Positions 6,847-14,284 of a stretch of 20,545 bases of DNA are shown piece after piece. A program made the translations under genes and the position numbers. How positions within the stretch are numbered: position 1 is the first letter of the stretch; each line of letters opens with the position of its first letter. This DNA comes from Planctomycetota bacterium. GTDB lineage: Bacteria > Planctomycetota > Phycisphaerae > WQYP01. Location: the NCBI GenBank assembly GCA_021785155.1, contig JAJYGE010000380.1:1-20545 (forward strand), read 5' to 3'. The notes beneath the pieces were generated by a model that worked only from the letters and a program-made list of their open reading frames with translations, did not search any database and was not told the DNA's origin.

Positions 6847-9114
6847 GTGAAAAAATTACCGCCATTGATCGTTTTCGTTCTTGGAATGTCAATTCCGTTG
6901 ATTCCCCAATATGGCTGTGTTTTTGGGGCAACCGCATCTTCCGGAGCATGGACATTTAAGACACCAGAATCGCAGAATCAGGGGAAGGCTCTGCTGAATC
7001 TTCGGAGTCTCAATGAAAAAGTCGCGGGGGAGCACGGCTTTATCCGCGTGTCCAAAAGCGGTTATGGATTCGTCCGCGGTGACGGAAAACCCATACGGTT
7101 CTGGGGTGTTACCAGTTTTGCCGGTGATTTAAAGGGATTTAAGGCCACCGAAAATGCCGCCAGATTTCTCGCCCGGTATGGCGTCAACATGGTGCGATTT
7201 CACGGTACCCTTGCGCCGGTGCAGCCCGGTTCGCGGATAACCGATGTGAACACCACGGTGCTGCATCAGGTCTGGAAGCTGGTCGCCGCCATGAAACGTC
7301 AGGGAATTTATACGACGATTTGTCCTTATTGGGCCGTGGCGGTGTCGCGGCATGGTATTCAAAAATCCTGGCATGTTCCCGGCAATCCCACCTCCGCCAT
7401 GTCGTTGCTGTTCTGGGATCCCACCATGCAACGTGGATACAAAGCCTGGATGCGGGCGCTCTTGACGCGACCCAATCCATATACGGGAATTCCACTGGGC
7501 CACGACCCGGCGGTAGCAATTATTTCGCTGCAAAATGAAGACTCCATGCTGTTTTGGAATATGCAAGACATTATCAGTATTCCATCGAAAGATAATGCGC
7601 AGCGCCTTGAAATAGAAGCCATCTACGCCCGATGGCTCATTAAAAAATATGGATCGCTGGATAACGCCCTCAAAGCGTGGCATGGCGTTCATGCGCCGGG
7701 CGATGATTTTGCCCACGGGATCGCCGGGATGTTTATTAACTGGTTCTGGACACAGCATGAAACCGGCGGCATGGCCCTGCGATTGGCCGATCAACTCCAT
7801 TTCTTTGCCCGCACCATGTATCGTTTCAACCAGAAGATGGCGGCTTATATCCACAACACCCTGGGGGCCAGACAATTAATTAATCCCGGAAACTGGATAA
7901 CGGTCGATCCGTTGCTGCTCAATGATGTCGAGCGATGGACTTATACCGCCGGCAATGTTCTGGCCATTGATCGTTACACATCGGGCCTCCATATCGGAAA
8001 AAATTCCGCGTGGGCCATCATGCCCGGCGACTTATATACCAATTTTTCATGCCTGACGCATCCGCGCTCCATCCCGGTGAATCTCAAGCAGGTAATTGGT
8101 TATCCGATGGTGGTTATGGAAGGTCAATGGGTGGCCCCGGATAAATATCAGGCCGAGGGACCGTTTCTCGTTGCCGCATATACGTCGCTTACCGGGGTGG
8201 CAAGTTTTAACTGGTTTTCAATCCACAGCCAATGGCATCAACCATTTGCCCCCACGAACAATCCCTGGTGGCATCCGATGTTTGAGTGGTCGATTGCCAC
8301 CCCCGAACAGATCGGCCAGTTCCCGGCTGCGGCGTTGATGTTTCGCCGCGATTACATTCGGTGCGGCGCACCTGCGGTTATTGAGCGCCGCAGTCTTAAG
8401 GATATGTGGCAGCGGCGCACACCGATCATCGCGGAAGACGCCCATTACGATCCCAATCGCGACATCAACAATATCGCCCCGGATTCCAATATCAAAAAGC
8501 CGGTTAATCCGCTGGCGTTTCTGGTGGGGCCGGTGCGGGTCAGCTATGGCGGAAATCCCGCACAGAGTTATGTAGCCGATCTATCCCGCTATATTCATAC
8601 CAACCACGGAACAGTTGTCAGCGATACCGGCCAGATTCATCTGAATTATCGCCTTGGGCTCTGCACCCTCAACACCCCCAAGGCCCAGGGAGCGGTCGGC
8701 TTTTTTTCGCATGATAAGAACCGGCGATTTCATCTGGCCGATACCACCATCCAATGCTCCAATAAGTATGCGTCGATTCTCATTGTTTCCATGGATGGCC
8801 TTCCCTTAAATATCAGCCACCGGATTCTCGTGCAGGTGGGCACCATGGCCCGCCCAGTTGGCTGGCGGAGTCAGCCGATGCGATTTTCGAATAAAGGGAA
8901 ACACATCGAAGGGCGCAAGATCATCACCACCGGCAACAACCCATGGCAAGTAACAGATATTCATGCCACGGTAAAAATTGATAATCCATACATCCGGAAG
9001 GCAACATTGCTGAATGCCGATGGTTACGCGGTTGCATCCGTGCCGGTGCGGAGCAGCGGCGGAGCCGTCACTCTTCGCTTACCATCCAATACGCTGTATA
9101 TCATGCTGCAATAA
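6847..9114 (+). CDS. Secreted clan GH-A glycoside hydrolase (GH5/GH42-like TIM barrel)
   Basis: The product is 755 residues with an N-terminal signal peptide (hydrophobic 7-20, cleavage probably near VFGA at 25-28). The pattern KPIRFWGVTSFAG (81-93), NAARFLARYGVNMVRFHG (103-120), AVAIISLQNED (222-232) and YPMVVMEGQW (419-428) is that of a retaining clan-A (beta/alpha)8 barrel. N230-E231 would be the acid/base pair at the end of strand 4. E425 is the best candidate nucleophile at the end of strand 7. After about residue 480 the chain becomes beta-rich and ends in probable all-beta accessory domains. I cannot place it in a numbered family with confidence, so the substrate is open. GTG at 6847 is supported by CGGAG eight bases upstream. 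It probably works with GH92 on extracellular glycans. Confidence 0.8.
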   Translation: MKKLPPLIVFVLGMSIPLIPQYGCVFGATASSGAWTFKTPESQNQGKALLNLRSLNEKVAGEHGFIRVSKSGYGFVRGDGKPIRFWGVTSFAGDLKGFKATENAARFLARYGVNMVRFHGTLAPVQPGSRITDVNTTVLHQVWKLVAAMKRQGIYTTICPYWAVAVSRHGIQKSWHVPGNPTSAMSLLFWDPTMQRGYKAWMRALLTRPNPYTGIPLGHDPAVAIISLQNEDSMLFWNMQDIISIPSKDNAQRLEIEAIYARWLIKKYGSLDNALKAWHGVHAPGDDFAHGIAGMFINWFWTQHETGGMALRLADQLHFFARTMYRFNQKMAAYIHNTLGARQLINPGNWITVDPLLLNDVERWTYTAGNVLAIDRYTSGLHIGKNSAWAIMPGDLYTNFSCLTHPRSIPVNLKQVIGYPMVVMEGQWVAPDKYQAEGPFLVAAYTSLTGVASFNWFSIHSQWHQPFAPTNNPWWHPMFEWSIATPEQIGQFPAAALMFRRDYIRCGAPAVIERRSLKDMWQRRTPIIAEDAHYDPNRDINNIAPDSNIKKPVNPLAFLVGPVRVSYGGNPAQSYVADLSRYIHTNHGTVVSDTGQIHLNYRLGLCTLNTPKAQGAVGFFSHDKNRRFHLADTTIQCSNKYASILIVSMDGLPLNISHRILVQVGTMARPVGWRSQPMRFSNKGKHIEGRKIITTGNNPWQVTDIHATVKIDNPYIRKATLLNADGYAVASVPVRSSGGAVTLRLPSNTLYIMLQ

Positions 9115-9404
9115 AGGGCCTATGATTTCAATGTTGACCGATACGTCGTGGCATTGTTTTGCTTTTTCCGAGGAAAAGTAGTAAAAGTGTTATAGGTGTC
9201 GTGTTGCGGAATAGCCTTCTCGGCGAGAATATTTCCAACAGGACAAATGACGTCAACCGGATCAGGTGTTTTTCAGGCGGTCGTCGCGCTGAGGAAGCAG
9301 GAAGCAACGAAAATCGTGTCTCATGCAGCATGCTGGCGAGTCGGTCCGGAAAGGTCGTGGTATTGCCGCCTTATCGGAAAGGCTCGGAAAGGAAGGTACC
9401 GGGC
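9115..9404. other. Non-coding gap with a small inverted repeat
   Basis: No gene is supported in these 290 bases. The protein reading frame downstream extends back through most of the gap, but its translation looks non-native (many Arg and Ser, no domain). The clearest element is TTTTCC-GA-GGAAAA at 9164-9177, which is not followed by a T run on either strand, so it is a poor terminator. No convincing promoter was found. Confidence 0.4.
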
Positions 9405-10040
9405 ATGAGTTCGCAGGAAAATAGACCGAACGTTGTCATGATGTGTCCGTCCTGTGCGGAGGCGATGGATCACACGCATATAAAAAAGCCATTTCTGTCA
9501 TTCTTTTTTCATTCGGCGAAAATTTGTTGTCCGAATTGCGGCCACGAGAGCGAGGTTAAAGAATCGCAAATTATGGCCCAGTCCTATGAACACTGGATGG
9601 AGCAATTACGCCTTCAGGTGGACGCTTCTTTAAGTTATCTGCCTATCATGACGCGTGATGAATGTGCCGAGGTATTAAATCCCAAGCATTTTGATGATGA
9701 TATTCATCATCTGCACCACCGGTCGGATCTGTTCAAATATATCAATCGGGTATTTAAGCCGGTATTGCGCGACCGCTCCCATGGCCATGAAGATTGCGAC
9801 CTATTGCTTTCGCCGCATATTCATCACGGTGTGGCGAAAGGCCTGGATATATATGGCCATTGCGGGCATGAACATAGCGCTGAGGCCTGGACGCTGCTGA
9901 TAACCCGTCTGGGATACAAGGAATTTCTAACCTCCCTGACCACCACCCAACCCAAGGATGATCTGACGGCGTTACTTGAGACACAGGGAGCGGTTTCCAT
10001 CTGGCCGACAGCACGCACAAGCGGAGAAGTACCCAAGTAA
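9405..10040 (+). CDS. Orphan zinc-ribbon and histidine-rich protein
   Basis: The product is a soluble protein of 211 residues with no signal peptide or transmembrane helix. It opens with a probable zinc ribbon: CPSC at 14-17 and CPNCGHE at 42-48, the two knuckles 24 residues apart. The middle (95-157) contains 13 histidines and two cysteines in clusters HHLHH, SHGHEDC, HIHH and HCGHEH, which suggests one or more additional metal sites. The C-terminal third is ordinary and ends in a loose tail. I do not recognise the family. ATG 9405 was chosen because GGAAGG lies eight bases upstream and the CPSC motif then sits near the N-terminus; a longer frame reaching back to 9159 is judged untranslated. 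A transcription-associated, metal-responsive or metalloenzyme role is possible but unproven. The next gene, yidC, is convergent. Confidence 0.7.
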   Translation: MSSQENRPNVVMMCPSCAEAMDHTHIKKPFLSFFFHSAKICCPNCGHESEVKESQIMAQSYEHWMEQLRLQVDASLSYLPIMTRDECAEVLNPKHFDDDIHHLHHRSDLFKYINRVFKPVLRDRSHGHEDCDLLLSPHIHHGVAKGLDIYGHCGHEHSAEAWTLLITRLGYKEFLTSLTTTQPKDDLTALLETQGAVSIWPTARTSGEVPK

Positions 10041-10049
10041 TGCTTTCTT

Positions 10050-10093
10050 CCACCGGTGATTGCGGGTTCACAAAGGAACAAACCGATTGGTGG
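10050..10093. terminator. Long imperfect hairpin between convergent genes
   Basis: CCAC-CGGT (10050-10057) pairs with ACCG (10082-10085) and GTGG (10090-10093) across a four-base bulge. GTTC/GAAC (10066-10069, 10076-10079) closes the top. It lies in the 84-base gap between the orphan zinc-ribbon gene and yidC, where a two-way terminator is expected. It has no T tract on either side, so intrinsic termination is uncertain. Confidence 0.4.
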
Positions 10094-10124
10094 CACGGCG
10101 GCTGATCCAGAGGCATCGGCACCG

Positions 10125-12077
10125 TTACTTTCTATCAATGACGGTATCCGCGAGTGCCTGGCGGGCTTCCAATCGCTTGAGATGTCGTCGCACCAACGTT
10201 GTATCAATCAATCCGCCGAGCGTGCTGGCGCAGATATATAAATTTAATCCCGACGGAGCGTTATAAAGAAATAACGGAAAGAGAATCACCATGTACTGGG
10301 AAATTTTCTGCGTTTGCGCCTGCTGCGGATCGGCTGGCGGCGGCGCGAGTTTCATCTGAAAGCGCATTTGCAGGAAAAATACCACCCCTAATAGAACCGG
10401 CAGAAGATTAATTGAAATGAAATCCTGTCCGTGGTAGGTATATCCAAGAAACCATACCGAGAACGGGGTATGAAAAGTCGCCAAGGTATCGGGGTTGGCC
10501 AGATTGGTTATCCAGCCGGGAATAAACCCGGCTTGTCGCAGATCAATGTCCACGGCAAGGCCGGAATACAAAGCAATCCAAATCGGCATTTGCAGCAACA
10601 TGGGCAAACAGCCCAGTACGCTGGCGGCGGGATTTATATTGCGCTCTTTATATAACGCCATAATTTCCTGCTGTTGCCGCGGCTTATCTTTGGCGAATTT
10701 GGTGCGAATGCGTTCCATTTCCGGTTGAACTTTGGCCATTTTGCGTTGCATGGTGGCCATGTTCACCTGACCCCATCGCGTCAACGGGTGCAAAAGCAGT
10801 CGGACCACCAGCACCAGAATGATAATAGCGACGCCATAATTTCCAAAGATATAGTGGTGAATTAAATCCAGAATTTTCAAAATAATCAGAGACAGCCATG
10901 AAAACGTGCAGAACGCGCAGTAGCTTCCGCGCCCAAAATCAATGACCGACAGATAGTTATACAAATGGTATTGATAGGCGGGGGTGCCGGGTTGGGCCTT
11001 GGCTGAACCCATCAGTAGAGATCGCTTCAACGGCCCCATATACACCGCCAGCGGCATGGCTGTGGTGTTATGGGGGGGCAGAAGAAGATTTTTACTGGTT
11101 ATGCGCACGGCCAAAACGCCCCGCGGATTGGCCAGCGCGGCCTTCTGATCCACGCGTTCCAGCGTGGCGGATTTAAGATAATTGACGGCGGGGATCCTTC
11201 CGCCATTATCCAAAGGCAGATATTTCACTGGTCCATAGGGCATTGGTCGCATGATGCTGGTAAAAAAGCGATTGGATGATGCTATCCAAAGCAGGCGATT
11301 CTGCCCCGTAAAATCTCCCAGCGGTATGGGTTGCACACCTGCGGCCAGCAGCGGCTGCACACCCGGATGTGGAAAGCCTGTGGTATCGAGATATTTGCTG
11401 GCCGCACGATAGCCGGTACACCAGAACGTGCGCAAATCCGCCTGCCGATCAGTTTGCGGGAGATTGGTTGGTCCAAGCATCCGCAATTGAACGGTTTCCG
11501 GCTTATCGGTGAGGTTTTCAATTTCCTGTGTAATGGTGATCTGGTAATCCAGGGGATGGATTGTAAAGATCTTTTTCAGCAGTACCAGTGGCTGGTTATG
11601 GCTGTTTTCCAGTTGCAGCTCCAGCACGGCTTGCGTGGAATCGGCCTTGGGCGGTGTCACGAAAGACCATGCCAATGAACCGACATCATACATGGCACCA
11701 TTGACCGTGACGGCCTGCGTTGAATAAGGCAGTGGTGCACCTTGGCGATGCGTCATAAGTACCAGTGGCTTCGATGATTTTACCGATTGGCGATATTGAA
11801 GCGCGTTAAGTTCCACCCGTTTGATGCCGGCGGAAACATTATCCACCCACATGGCCAGCAAAAACTTTTTCCCTTCGGCGGGGGCGCTGGAGCCTAAGCG
11901 TACGATTTTTGCGGGGGCTGCCACAACAGACTCAATCGCCGGCCTCCGGGGGCTTTGTGATGTTGCGATCGGAACCGTTGCCGCGGGTTTGCTGAAAAAA
12001 TGCCCCATGATCAATTGCATGCCAATGCCGGCAATCAGGGCAATGAGCACAAGTTGGATGATTTTTTTTATATCCAT
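10125..12077 (-). CDS. yidC: Membrane protein insertase YidC
   Basis: YidC inserts and folds inner-membrane proteins, alone or with SecYEG. The 650-residue product has the full Gram-negative layout: an N-terminal helix (5-24), a large periplasmic beta domain (about 60-370), then the conserved Oxa1 core of membrane segments from about 392 to 630. The hydrophilic-groove arginine is R426 in VVRLLLHPL. The cytoplasmic loop MATMQRKMAKVQPEMERIRTKF and the NPAASVLGCLPMLLQMPIW and SGLNLYICAS signatures are all present. Length is a little above the roughly 550 residues of Escherichia coli YidC. The start has GGAAA four bases upstream. It follows the metallophosphoesterase by 68 bases on the same strand and may be cotranscribed. 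The usual rnpA-rpmH neighbours are absent. Confidence 0.97.
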   Translation of the reverse strand: MDIKKIIQLVLIALIAGIGMQLIMGHFFSKPAATVPIATSQSPRRPAIESVVAAPAKIVRLGSSAPAEGKKFLLAMWVDNVSAGIKRVELNALQYRQSVKSSKPLVLMTHRQGAPLPYSTQAVTVNGAMYDVGSLAWSFVTPPKADSTQAVLELQLENSHNQPLVLLKKIFTIHPLDYQITITQEIENLTDKPETVQLRMLGPTNLPQTDRQADLRTFWCTGYRAASKYLDTTGFPHPGVQPLLAAGVQPIPLGDFTGQNRLLWIASSNRFFTSIMRPMPYGPVKYLPLDNGGRIPAVNYLKSATLERVDQKAALANPRGVLAVRITSKNLLLPPHNTTAMPLAVYMGPLKRSLLMGSAKAQPGTPAYQYHLYNYLSVIDFGRGSYCAFCTFSWLSLIILKILDLIHHYIFGNYGVAIIILVLVVRLLLHPLTRWGQVNMATMQRKMAKVQPEMERIRTKFAKDKPRQQQEIMALYKERNINPAASVLGCLPMLLQMPIWIALYSGLAVDIDLRQAGFIPGWITNLANPDTLATFHTPFSVWFLGYTYHGQDFISINLLPVLLGVVFFLQMRFQMKLAPPPADPQQAQTQKISQYMVILFPLFLYNAPSGLNLYICASTLGGLIDTTLVRRHLKRLEARQALADTVIDRK

Positions 12078-12097
12078 AATATTTCCATTGCAGATAG

Positions 12098-12121
12098 GGT
12101 GAACGAAAAGCGTTCTTCACC
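12098..12121 (-). other. Bulged hairpin between the phosphoesterase gene and yidC
   Basis: On the minus strand GGTGA and ACG, separated by a three-base AGA bulge, pair with CGT-TCACC around a CTTTT loop. The hairpin sits in the intercistronic gap just before the yidC ribosome-binding site. It could act in mRNA processing or stability, or separate expression of the two genes. Confidence 0.35.
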
Positions 12122-12145
12122 GGTCCGGCAAATCCGCCGGGCGGT

Positions 12146-13021
12146 TTACGAACCCTCCAAGAGGCGCTGGCCTAAAAAATTGTCCAAAGCGTCAATGCCG
12201 CGAACCTTGTCGACCGTCGTGTTAATGTCATAGGCCAGCCGAATGAATTCAACATGGGTTGGATGTAGAATGACAAAGCTGGATCTCGGATCATGATCCC
12301 GCGGTTGCCCGACACTGCCGACATTAATGACGGCTTTTTCCTCGGTAATGTCATAACGGTTGTTCAAATCATCGGGCGAATAAAAATCGGGCTGGGCCAC
12401 AAAAACGCCTGGCACATGCGTGTGGCCGACGAAACATAAATGATTGACCCGCTCAAAAATCAGAGCTATTTTCTGGGATGCCGAGAAAATATCATCAGGG
12501 AAAATATATTCATTGATGGGGCGGCGGGGTGAACCATGTACCGCCATGAAACGTGGATGCAGCACGCGTGTCTGCATGCCGCCAAGATAGCGCCAGCGGC
12601 GATTGCGGCGCGCAATATCCGTGTCGTTTTCAAACTGCTGGCGCGTCCAGTAGGCGGCATTTTCCGCGGCGGTATTGAAATTAAACGGTTCATAAAAAAT
12701 GGCGAAATCATGGTTTCCCATGACTGTAAATTCGCAATTCTCAATGACTGTATCTAGGCATTCAAGCGGGTTGGGGCCATAACCGATCACATCGCCGAGA
12801 CAACAGATATTTGTGATATTCCGTCGGCGTATTTCTTCCATCACCACCGTCAGGGCTTCAAGATTGGCGTGAATATCGGAAATAATCGCAATAGATGGTT
12901 CCAGCGGTGTGGAAGGCGACGCTTCTGGCGTCGGTTGGCTCACCGTATCTTCGGCTTGATCAATCGCATTTCGGACACTTGATAGTGCTGCGATTTGTTC
13001 CGCGTCGTGGTTATCAATCAT
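12146..13021 (-). CDS. Calcineurin-like metallophosphoesterase (YfcE/ApaH-like)
   Basis: The 291-residue product contains the complete two-metal phosphoesterase motif set: SDIHAN (D49, H51), GDVIGYGPNP (from G76-D77), GNHD (102-105), VHGSP (161-165) and GHTHVPG (199-205). A second conserved block, AVINVGSVGQPRD, is typical of the MJ0936/YfcE-like branch that includes phosphodiesterases and diadenosine tetraphosphatase-like enzymes. The first 42 residues are acidic and low in structure and precede the domain; no later in-frame ATG would keep motif I. Substrate is unknown. It is first in a likely two-gene unit with yidC. A candidate promoter reads TTGCCT at 13103-13098, 16 bases, TAACAT at 13081-13076 on the minus strand. 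Its start codon faces pssA across a 192-base divergent gap. Confidence 0.88.
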   Translation of the reverse strand: MIDNHDAEQIAALSSVRNAIDQAEDTVSQPTPEASPSTPLEPSIAIISDIHANLEALTVVMEEIRRRNITNICCLGDVIGYGPNPLECLDTVIENCEFTVMGNHDFAIFYEPFNFNTAAENAAYWTRQQFENDTDIARRNRRWRYLGGMQTRVLHPRFMAVHGSPRRPINEYIFPDDIFSASQKIALIFERVNHLCFVGHTHVPGVFVAQPDFYSPDDLNNRYDITEEKAVINVGSVGQPRDHDPRSSFVILHPTHVEFIRLAYDINTTVDKVRGIDALDNFLGQRLLEGS

Positions 13022-13173
13022 GTTCCGTCTTGCCGGGCGTTACCCCGTCCCAAAGTCCTGACCGTCCGGTTGCGTATGTTATCGTTACCCCTTATTGAGG
13101 CAACCAGACACGCAAATACAACGTGTATGCTAGTTGACTATACGCCAAGCCGTCAAACGATCCATAAATCACA

Positions 13174-13204
13174 TTGGCGGTCGGTGGGGGGGATACGGTA
13201 TAAT
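13174..13204 (+). promoter_or_regulatory. Candidate pssA promoter with a consensus -10 box
   Basis: A perfect TATAAT at 13199-13204 lies nine bases before the ATG at 13214. TTGGCG at 13174-13179 is the best -35 candidate, at a long spacing of 19. Transcription would begin at or just before the start codon. The sequence from the box to the ATG has no Shine-Dalgarno motif. Confidence 0.5.
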
Positions 13205-13213
13205 CTGAAAATA

Positions 13214-14188
13214 ATGTTGCGTTCAGGTAATTCAGATTGGCCGCCGTCCATGCGCTATCGTGATCCACGTTCGTTGCGCAAAGAACCTATTCGCGGGCGA
13301 TTGCGCCGGCGCATTTCATTATTACCTACCCTGATGACCTTGGGAAATCTGCTGTGCGGTTTTTCGGCAATCTGGTATGCCTCGCTGCCCGTTGCGGGAT
13401 CGACCGGTCACCCCGGGGACTTTGCCATCGCCGGTTATCTGATTTTTGGGGCGATGGGCTTCGATATGCTGGATGGCGCTATGGCCCGACTGACTCGAGC
13501 AACCAGCGATTTCGGTGCGGAGTTGGATTCGCTGGCCGATGTTGTAAGTTTTGGAATTGTGCCCGCGTTTCTAAGCTTGAAGGTTATCGCGTATGTCTTA
13601 ACCCCCCCGATCAATGCCGGTGATATGTTCAGTCCCCTGGCCCAGAATGTTGATGGGCGGTTCTTCTGGATGATCTCCGCGATTTATGTGGCGTGTACGG
13701 CTCTGCGTCTGGCTCGCTTTAACGCCCACAATGCCCATAGCATTGAATCACATCTGGTATTTCGCGGATTGCCGTCACCCGGTGCCGCCGGGGTGGTTGG
13801 CGCGACGGTTATTTTTTTTGAAGCGCTGCGGCCTGACGTGCATCATTTGCTTCCCTTTCATGTGCCGGAATTTGCCCAGTCCGGCGTGGCCACGGTGTTT
13901 CCGTATCTGATGCCACTGATTTTACTGGCACTTTCGGGTCTCATGGTCAGTCGAATTCAATATCCGCATCTCACCAATCAGTACCTGCGCGGTAGACGAC
14001 CGTTCGCCTATGTGGTGCGCATCGTGCTTTTGGTGCTGTTGTTTTTCTGGCAACCACAACTCACAGCGCTGCTGGGAATATATGCGTATGCGTTTTATCC
14101 GGCTGCCAAATCTCTGGCAATACATATATTCTCCCGCAACACGGCTGTACCACCCCCGGATACCTCCGGCGGGCCGCCATCCTGTTAA
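13214..14188 (+). CDS. pssA: CDP-diacylglycerol-serine O-phosphatidyltransferase
   Basis: The enzyme joins serine to CDP-diacylglycerol to make phosphatidylserine, the precursor of phosphatidylethanolamine. The 324-residue product has the exact CDP-alcohol phosphotransferase motif DG-x2-AR-x8-G-x3-D-x3-D within DGAMARLTRATSDF...LDSLAD. It is preceded by the LLPTLMTLGNLLCGFSAIWYA segment typical of PssA type II. Several membrane helices follow. Assignment to serine rather than another head group rests on that N-terminal segment and on similarity in motif context. The start is uncertain: ATG 13214 follows a TATAAT box by nine bases, while ATG 13250, just before the Arg-rich RGRLRRR stretch, is also possible. 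Neither has a good ribosome-binding site. The frame is open further upstream to 12995, overlapping the divergent phosphoesterase, but that part looks non-coding. Confidence 0.92.
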   Translation: MLRSGNSDWPPSMRYRDPRSLRKEPIRGRLRRRISLLPTLMTLGNLLCGFSAIWYASLPVAGSTGHPGDFAIAGYLIFGAMGFDMLDGAMARLTRATSDFGAELDSLADVVSFGIVPAFLSLKVIAYVLTPPINAGDMFSPLAQNVDGRFFWMISAIYVACTALRLARFNAHNAHSIESHLVFRGLPSPGAAGVVGATVIFFEALRPDVHHLLPFHVPEFAQSGVATVFPYLMPLILLALSGLMVSRIQYPHLTNQYLRGRRPFAYVVRIVLLVLLFFWQPQLTALLGIYAYAFYPAAKSLAIHIFSRNTAVPPPDTSGGPPSC

Positions 14189-14203
14189 CCCACGCTGGAA
14201 ATT

Positions 14204-14248
14204 AGTCTGGCCCCGCTGAAACTTCCGGTGGGTTCAGGCCGCCAGACT
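14204..14248. terminator. Hairpin between convergent pssA and the lptC-like gene
   Basis: A perfect eight-base stem AGTCTGGC (14204-14211) / GCCAGACT (14241-14248) encloses a second stem CTGAA/TTCAG (14216-14220, 14233-14237). AACCCAC at 14187-14193, overlapping the pssA stop codon, can pair with GTGGGTT at 14228-14234 in a competing fold. The position between convergent genes suggests a two-way terminator, though there is no strong T tract. Confidence 0.5.
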
Positions 14249-14284
14249 CTGAAAGTAATTGTGCGGGGGTTCCTGGACAGGCCA

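Noticed and set aside
7129..7875. A 248-codon open frame antisense to the clan-A glycosidase
   Set aside because: It lies wholly within a gene with clear catalytic motifs, and its translation is rich in His, Gly and Arg without any recognisable segment.
9159..9404. Upstream extension of the zinc-ribbon protein frame
   Set aside because: The internal ATG at 9405 has GGAAGG at ideal spacing, and the extra 82 residues show no protein-like features.
12995..13213. Upstream extension of the pssA frame
   Set aside because: It overlaps the start of the divergent phosphoesterase, spans both candidate promoters and reads like non-coding translation. The PssA domain is complete without it.
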